The notes under the pieces are model-generated. The model was not told the DNA's origin and searched no databases. It saw only the letters and a program-made list of their open reading frames with translations. The position numbers were made by a program, and so were the translations under genes. This document shows positions 55,791 to 64,000 of a DNA stretch of 64,000 nt, piece by piece; position 1 is the first letter of the stretch; each line of letters begins with the position of its first letter. This DNA comes from Pantoea sp. Lij88. Its GTDB lineage: Bacteria > Pseudomonadota > Gammaproteobacteria > Enterobacterales > Enterobacteriaceae. The stretch covers positions 3,720,001 through 3,784,000 of the forward strand of contig NZ_CP118269.1 in NCBI RefSeq assembly GCF_030062155.1, read 5' to 3'.

Positions 55791-55819
55791 ATTCTAGGAA
55801 GGTCGGGCTCTGGATGCAA
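55791..55819 (-). promoter_or_regulatory. Promoter of the thrU-tyrU-glyT-thrT-tufB operon
   Basis: Minus strand: -35 TTGCAT (55819-55814), a 17-bp spacer and -10 TAGAAT (55796-55791), followed by a GC-rich discriminator GCGCTCC typical of stringently controlled promoters. An AT-rich tract upstream (about 55820-55835) could be an UP element. Confidence 0.8.
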
Positions 55820-56297
55820 CTAAAAAATCGCTTATTTTTTTCTATCGCTTACTATTTGTGCAAATCATCGCATTTTGGCGTTTTTGTGCAGAATATTTGT
55901 GCAATCTGGCCCTGTTTTCACAGGATTCAGCAAACCGCGCTGCTGCCCTCCGCGTCTCTGCACACCTCATTTCAGAGAATAAATGATCCGCCAGCCGCAT
56001 TTTTATTTTGTGTTTCTGTACTAAGTGATGATTTTTCGACCCGTGCTGCGTCATTTTTATCGTGCGCCGAAGATTTTCTATCGAAAGCTGAGCCGGTTTT
56101 ATCAGGCACAGGCTGCAGATGGAACAGCGAACACCCGCATTGAGAGCGCTAAAATGCGTTTATACCGAGGGTTCTTTTTCGATATTACTCAGGTTATGCA
56201 TGAATGATGTACCGTATCAGCCTCGCTATACGCCTTTATAGCAGCGCCTGAACATTCAGACGTTGTACCAATGTTAAGAGCAGACTAAACCTGCACA

Positions 56298-56325
56298 TTG
56301 ACTGTGGTGAGCTTTAAATCATAAA
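56298..56325 (+). promoter_or_regulatory. Candidate coaA promoter
   Basis: TTGACT (56298-56303), a 16-bp spacer and CATAAA (56320-56325), about 220 bp before coaA. The 56548-55820 gap of about 730 bp is AT-rich. It has only short open frames without Shine-Dalgarno sites or family similarity, and I see nothing else in it. Confidence 0.35.
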
Positions 56326-56548
56326 CAACGATAAAGCTGCCATAATTAAAGGCATTGTGACGTTTTGTGGGTATGCCGACGAAAGCGTGATCACGTTTAT
56401 CTTTTTACTTCTGTTAAAAGCCATACTGGTGATACCCTCCAGCCCATTGTTCTCACTGATAAACCAGCGATTCGTGATTCATTTCATCAGTGCTGTCCTG
56501 CTTATCGGATAACACGCGGTTGATAGCAATGAATTTGCGGTCAGATGC

Positions 56549-57502
56549 ATGCTTATGGATAAAACGACCCCCCTGACAACGCCTTACTTAGAATTCACTC
56601 GTGAGCAGTGGGCTGCATTACGTGATTCTGTTCCTATGACGCTTTCAGAGGAAGAGATCGCGCAGCTGGAGGGCATCAACGAGGATCTCTCGCTGGAGGA
56701 GGTAGCAGAAATTTATCTGCCACTTTCGCGTCTGCTTAACTTCTATATAAGTTCTAACGTCCGCCGGCAGGCTGTACTCGAACAGTTCCTTGGCACCAAT
56801 GGCCAGAAAATCCCCTATATCATCAGCATTGCGGGGAGCGTAGCTGTCGGTAAAAGCACAACTGCACGTGTACTGCAGGCATTGCTCAGCCGCTGGCCTG
56901 AACATCGTAAAGTGGAATTGATCACGACGGATGGCTTCCTTCATCCGAATGCCGTGCTTAAAGAGCGCGGTCTGATGAAGAAGAAAGGCTTCCCGCAATC
57001 CTATGACATGCACCGGCTGGTCAATTTCGTCTCCGATTTGAAATCCGGAGCCAGTCAGGTGACAGCGCCGGTTTATTCGCATCTGATTTATGATGTGATT
57101 CCTGATGGCGATAAAGTGATACAGCAGCCCGATATTCTTATTCTGGAAGGCCTGAACGTATTACAGAGCGGCATGGACTATCCCCACGACCCGCATCATG
57201 TCTTTGTTTCCGACTTCGTCGATTTTTCTATCTATGTCGATGCAGAGGAAGATCTGCTGCAAAGCTGGTATATCAATCGATTCCTGAAATTCCGCCAGGG
57301 TGCGTTTACTGATCCGGACTCCTATTTCCATCATTACGCCCAGCTTTCAGAGGCAGAGGCGGTTGAGATAGCAGGCAACTTATGGAAAGAGATTAACTGG
57401 CTTAACCTGCAGGAAAATATCCTGCCGACACGCGAAAGGGCCAGCCTGATTATGACCAAAAGTGGCGATCATGCGGTCGATAAGGTTCGCCTGCGTAAAT
57501 AA
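56549..57502 (+). CDS. coaA: Pantothenate kinase (type I)
   Basis: Phosphorylates pantothenate, the rate-limiting step of coenzyme A synthesis. It has 317 aa (E. coli 316). The P-loop GSVAVGKS lies at residues 96-103. Other conserved segments are [34 protein letters not shown] and [22 protein letters not shown]. The extreme N-terminus is variable in the family, and the in-frame ATG at 56555 is an alternative start; neither has a strong Shine-Dalgarno site. It is inhibited by CoA in E. coli. It is convergent with birA. Confidence 0.97.
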   Translation: MLMDKTTPLTTPYLEFTREQWAALRDSVPMTLSEEEIAQLEGINEDLSLEEVAEIYLPLSRLLNFYISSNVRRQAVLEQFLGTNGQKIPYIISIAGSVAVGKSTTARVLQALLSRWPEHRKVELITTDGFLHPNAVLKERGLMKKKGFPQSYDMHRLVNFVSDLKSGASQVTAPVYSHLIYDVIPDGDKVIQQPDILILEGLNVLQSGMDYPHDPHHVFVSDFVDFSIYVDAEEDLLQSWYINRFLKFRQGAFTDPDSYFHHYAQLSEAEAVEIAGNLWKEINWLNLQENILPTRERASLIMTKSGDHAVDKVRLRK

Positions 57503-57512
57503 CTGCTGTAAT

Positions 57513-57542
57513 AAAAAAGCCTGCATCAGTGCAGGCTTTTTT
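57513..57542. terminator. Bidirectional terminator between coaA and birA
   Basis: AGCCTGCA (57518-57525) and TGCAGGCT (57530-57537) form a perfect stem with loop TCAG, with T-runs on both strands. Confidence 0.93.
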
Positions 57543-57544
57543 GA

Positions 57545-58504
57545 TCAAACAGGACGCAGTGAAATTTCCCCGCCCACCCAGGCCTTTATTTCACCCTCCT
57601 GCTCCAGTAATAAGCCCCCCTGACTGTCAACGCCGCGCGCAATACCATGCACTTCACGTTCACCGATCAGCAGCTTAACAGGCCGGTTAATGAAATTATC
57701 CAGTGCCGCCCAGCGCGCGATGAAGGGGGTTAATCCCTCCTGTTCAAACAGCGGCAGGGCTTCGCGCAGACTGTTGATCAGACGGGCAGCAAGCTCATTG
57801 CGGTTCACGCTCACCCCGGCCTCCTGCAGGTTAATCCAGCCCTGATTAATCTGTGAGGCATCGGCGGTTCGCATCGCCAGGTTAATCCCGGCACCAATCA
57901 CGATCTGCGCTGCATCACCGGTTTTTCCTGTCAGTTCGACCAGGATACCCGCCAGTTTGCGATCGTTGAGGTAAATATCATTTGGCCATTTGACGCGGAC
58001 ATCATCCGCCCCCAGGGCACGTAATGTCTCAGCCATGATAATACCAATGACCAGGCTAAGGCCCATCGCCGCAGCGGGTCCCTGCTCAAGACGCCAGTAC
58101 ATAGACATGTAGAGGTTAGCGCCAAAGGGAGAGAACCATTGACGTCCCCGGCGACCACGACCTGCCTGCTGATATTCAGCGATACAGGCGGCACCCGACT
58201 GCAGGTCATGCATGCGTTCCAGCAGATACTGGTTTGTGGAGTCAATGACCGGGATAACCGAGACATTGCCCTGCGTAACCTGAGAGAGGATTGCCTGCTC
58301 ATCCAGCAGCTGCATTGGCGCAGACAGGCTGTAGCCCTTCCCTGTCACGGTATAGACATCAAGGCCCCAGCTTTTTAACGTCTGAATGTGCTTGTTTATG
58401 GCTGCCCGACTCATGCCCAGCGTTTCACCTAGCTGCTCGCCAGAATGAAACTCACCATCAGATAAAATATCGACCAGCTTTAGCGGGACATTGTGGTCTT
58501 TCAT
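57545..58504 (-). CDS. birA: Biotin-protein ligase / biotin operon repressor
   Basis: Activates biotin, attaches it to carboxylase carrier protein and represses the bio operon. From the ATG at 58504 it has 319 aa (E. coli 321). The start overlaps the murB stop as ATGA, so translation is coupled. The longer frame to 58528 lies inside murB. The N-terminal helix-turn-helix is at about residues 18-45 ([22 protein letters not shown]). The biotinyl-AMP loop GRGRRG is at 115-120, then [19 protein letters not shown] and the C-terminal SH3-like domain. Confidence 0.97.
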   Translation of the reverse strand: MKDHNVPLKLVDILSDGEFHSGEQLGETLGMSRAAINKHIQTLKSWGLDVYTVTGKGYSLSAPMQLLDEQAILSQVTQGNVSVIPVIDSTNQYLLERMHDLQSGAACIAEYQQAGRGRRGRQWFSPFGANLYMSMYWRLEQGPAAAMGLSLVIGIIMAETLRALGADDVRVKWPNDIYLNDRKLAGILVELTGKTGDAAQIVIGAGINLAMRTADASQINQGWINLQEAGVSVNRNELAARLINSLREALPLFEQEGLTPFIARWAALDNFINRPVKLLIGEREVHGIARGVDSQGGLLLEQEGEIKAWVGGEISLRPV

Positions 58505-59538
58505 GCGATCACCCCGACAGCATTGCACTCGCCCTGCGCCTGAATAAAGCGGACTTCAGGCTCCAGCCAGACATCGAATTTCTCACCCACCTTCGCGCGC
58601 ACGGTTTTTGCCAGCGCAACGATATCGTCAGGCGTGGCATGGTCAGCGTTAATCAGCACCAGGGCCTGTTGCTGGTGAACAGCGGCACCGCCGATGCGAT
58701 ACCCCTTCAGCTGGCACTGATCGATAAGCCAGCCTGCTGCCAGCTTGGTTTCACCATTCGGCATCAGATAGTGTGGCATACCAGGGAAATGAGCCAGCAG
58801 GGAGTTGCACTGTGCCCCGGTAACGACAGGATTTTTGAAGAAGCTGCCTACGTTACCGGTGACTTTTGGATCCGGTAATTTGCTCTGCCGCATCTGGCAT
58901 ACCGCGTGGTAGACGTCCCAGGCATTGGCGGTCACGGGGTTGAGCGTTTTCAGGTCGCCGTAGGTTAATACGGGCTGCCATTGCTTAGGTAATATTATCC
59001 CGACCGCGACGATGACATAGCCTGACTGATAGCGATGTTTAAATATGCTGTCACGATAGCCAAATTCACAGGCTTCACGATCGAGGCGTTCTGTCTCACC
59101 ACTGTGCAGGTTAAGTACATCCACATATTCGCAGACATCTTTTAATTCCACACCATAGGCGCCAATGTTCTGAATCGGTGCCGAGCCGGTCATCCCGGGG
59201 ATCAACGCAAGGTTTTCGAGGCCGGTGATCCCTTTTTCCAGCGTGCTTTTAACCAGTTGATGCCAGTTCTCACCTGCACCGACATGCAACTTCCAGCACT
59301 CAAATTCATCCTGAATTCTGATGCCTTTGATGCGGTTGAGCACCACGGTGCCGGCGAAATCTTCCAGAAAAAGGACATTGCTGCCTTCACCAAGCACGAT
59401 GAAAGGCATTTGATCATGCTGGCTGGCCTGCCATGCGGCCAGAATGGCGGCTGGCGTCTCAGCGACGATGCGTTTCTGTGTGTGTACTTCAAGCCCAAGC
59501 GTATTGTCGGCTTTTAAGGAGGGATGCTGGCTGGACAT
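58501..59538 (-). CDS. murB: UDP-N-acetylenolpyruvoylglucosamine reductase
   Basis: Flavoenzyme that makes UDP-N-acetylmuramic acid for peptidoglycan. It has 345 aa (E. coli 342). FAD-binding motifs are [14 protein letters not shown] and [22 protein letters not shown]. The catalytic Ser lies in [10 protein letters not shown] and the Glu in WLEPEVRF. It is type I (E. coli type) with the Tyr loop region [10 protein letters not shown]. It overlaps birA by 4 bp and starts about 100 bp downstream of the terminator of the second rRNA operon. Confidence 0.97.
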   Translation of the reverse strand: MSSQHPSLKADNTLGLEVHTQKRIVAETPAAILAAWQASQHDQMPFIVLGEGSNVLFLEDFAGTVVLNRIKGIRIQDEFECWKLHVGAGENWHQLVKSTLEKGITGLENLALIPGMTGSAPIQNIGAYGVELKDVCEYVDVLNLHSGETERLDREACEFGYRDSIFKHRYQSGYVIVAVGIILPKQWQPVLTYGDLKTLNPVTANAWDVYHAVCQMRQSKLPDPKVTGNVGSFFKNPVVTGAQCNSLLAHFPGMPHYLMPNGETKLAAGWLIDQCQLKGYRIGGAAVHQQQALVLINADHATPDDIVALAKTVRAKVGEKFDVWLEPEVRFIQAQGECNAVGVIA

Positions 59539-59642
59539 TTGACGGCCTTTACTGAGTTATCTGGCCGTAGTTTACCGTATCAGAGAGGGGTTCTCAGGCT
59601 GTTTTCGGGAATTATGATGAGGTTTTTCACGATCTGCAGACG

Positions 59643-59673
59643 TAAAAAAGCCCCGCACTGCTGTGCGGGGCTT
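59643..59673 (-). terminator. Terminator of the second rRNA operon
   Basis: Minus strand: AGCCCCGCAC and GTGCGGGGCT stem with loop AGCA, then six T residues. It is the same as in the first operon apart from the loop. Confidence 0.95.
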
Positions 59674-59686
59674 CTTCACTTATATA

Positions 59687-59806
59687 ATGCCTGGCAGTTC
59701 CCTACTCTCGCATGGGGAGACCCCACACTACCATCGGCGCTACGGCGTTTCACTTCTGAGTTCGGCATGGGGTCAGGTGGGACCACCGCGCTAAAGCCGC
59801 CAGGCA
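59687..59806 (-). rRNA. rrf: 5S ribosomal RNA (second operon)
   Basis: 120 nt, identical to the first copy except for T instead of G at nucleotide 13 (GGCGGCTTTAGC versus GGCGGCTGTAGC). Confidence 0.98.
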
Positions 59807-59837
59807 AATTCTTTGTGCTCTGTCCTGTGTCTTTTGT

Positions 59838-59926
59838 GCTTATGCTGCGTTGGCTTCCCTCGCGCTACTCAGTCACATACTTCAGTATGCTCCTTCATAT
59901 CGGTCGGTTGCCGCCTTGCCTAAGCG
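59838..59926 (-). repeat. Palindromic repeat module in the 23S-5S spacer (copy 2)
   Basis: Same 89-bp sequence as in the first operon, with ends GCTTA/TAAGC and central palindrome CATACTTCAGTATG. The spacers of the two operons otherwise differ only by a one-base insertion near 59988. Confidence 0.7.
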
Positions 59927-60015
59927 CAAAATCCTTCGGACCTTGGTCCGCAGGACACAACTGTATCCGGTAACAAGCTGAAAATCGTGTCTCTCAAAAA
60001 CGCCTCTGGCGTTGT

Positions 60016-62926
<2,911 letters not shown>

Positions 62927-63133
62927 TCACAACCCACAGGCGTTTTACAACGCTGCGTGCTGCAAGCATTTGAGAGACTCGAACGCATCGCTTTGTCATT
63001 CCTTATTACGGAGGAATGACGCGGTGCGTCGTTTCAATTTTCAGCTTGTTCCGGATTGTTAAAGAGCATAATACTTCGCAGCACACCGTTGCCGGTACGC
63101 TCTGAAGTATTCAGAAAAAACAGATAAACGGTA

Positions 63134-63209
63134 TGGTGGAGCTAAGCGGGATCGAACCGCTGACCTCCTGCGTGCAAGGCAGGCGCTCTCCCAGCTGAGC
63201 TATAGCCCC
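63134..63209 (-). tRNA. alaT: tRNA-Ala (TGC) in the 16S-23S spacer
   Basis: 76 nt with encoded CCA. It starts GGGGCTATAGCTCAGCTGGG, the anticodon loop is CTTGCAC and it ends GCTCCACCA. Confidence 0.98.
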
Positions 63210-63269
63210 ATACAGTTACTGCAGAGACCACTACTACCACTCAACCGAGTACACTTCGTGAGAAATGTA

Positions 63270-63350
63270 ATTCGTGCTCAGGCAAGGCATGTTTCCGCGA
63301 AGCATAGTGAACTATGCAAGCCGGGAACATAACGCAGCGTGAGTGCGAAT
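63270..63350 (+). repeat. Palindromic repeat module in the Ile-Ala tRNA spacer
   Basis: 81-bp block that ends 1 bp from the tRNA-Ile 3' end. It has imperfect inverted ends ATTCGTGCTCA/TGAGTGCGAAT and a perfect central palindrome GCATAGT-GA-ACTATGC (63302-63317). On the plus strand the motifs GGCAAGGC, GCATAGTGAACTATG, GGGAA and AACGCAGC appear in the same order as in the 23S-5S module. The Ile-Ala spacer is 142 bp, against about 42 bp in E. coli. Confidence 0.65.
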
Positions 63351-63351
63351 T

Positions 63352-63428
<77 letters not shown>

Positions 63429-63501
63429 GTAGAGGTTTTTTCTGCTCGTTACTTTTTATCAGACAATCTGTGTGGACACTGCGCGGGAAGGTATCTTCAG
63501 G

Positions 63502-64000
<499 letters not shown>

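Noticed and set aside
55814..56207. Open frames of 60-109 codons between thrU and coaA
   Set aside because: The largest starts inside the -35 region of the tRNA-tuf promoter. None has a Shine-Dalgarno site or a recognisable motif.

Overview
The window is chromosomal DNA of an enterobacterium. Gene content and local order match the E. coli 90-92 min region (rrnB - murB - birA - coaA - tRNAs - tuf - secE - nusG - rplKAJL - rpoBC - thi - rsd - nudC - hemE - nfi - yjaG - hupA - yjaH - purDH - rrnE - metA - aceBAK - iclR - metH). A chromosomal thi operon cut down to thiCE, together with a panS-type transporter and the rRNA variable regions, points to Erwiniaceae and probably Pantoea. The genus is an inference, because no database search was possible. 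No insertion sequence, prophage, CRISPR array or integron is visible.

Layout. 1-3.7 kb: the 3' part of an ABC transporter ATPase gene, the Na/Pi cotransporter gene yjbB, a panS-like transporter gene and a short aquaporin gene remnant. 3.9-7.6 kb: lysC with a complete lysine riboswitch, then divergent pgi. 7.7-12.1 kb: the yjbEFGH exopolysaccharide operon behind a candidate RcsAB box. 12.1-22.7 kb: metH, iclR, the glyoxylate shunt operon aceBAK under a recognisable IclR operator, and metA behind MetJ boxes. 22.8-28.4 kb: a complete rRNA operon (16S - tRNA-Glu - 23S - 5S, minus strand) with P1/P2 promoters. 28.5-31.6 kb: purHD behind a PurR box. 31.6-36.6 kb: yjaH, hupA, yjaG, nfi, hemE, nudC and rsd. 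36.7-39.5 kb: a TPP riboswitch with thiC and thiE. 39.6-41.5 kb: an accessory pair, a MocR-type regulator gene divergent from a DUF1127 gene. 41.5-55.8 kb: the transcription/translation core, rpoC, rpoB, rplL, rplJ, rplA, rplK, nusG, secE, tuf and four tRNAs. 55.8-59.5 kb: coaA, birA and murB. 59.6-64.0 kb: a second rRNA operon (5S, 23S, tRNA-Ala, tRNA-Ile and the 3' third of 16S).

Most of the window is housekeeping, and no wholly new multigene system is evident. The points that deserve attention are: (i) a related palindromic repeat module in the 23S-5S spacers of both rRNA operons and in the Ile-Ala spacer; (ii) a 16S helix that differs between the two operons by covarying base pairs; (iii) the thi operon without thiFSGH; (iv) the MocR/DUF1127 divergent pair with repeated CTGTAT motifs; (v) an aquaporin gene remnant; (vi) an inversion breakpoint relative to E. 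coli between yjbH and metH. Several start codons were moved inward from the longest open frame (pgi, yjbE, yjbF, metH, metA, yjaH, yjaG, rsd, thiC, secE, birA, DUF1127) on the basis of Shine-Dalgarno sites and family lengths.
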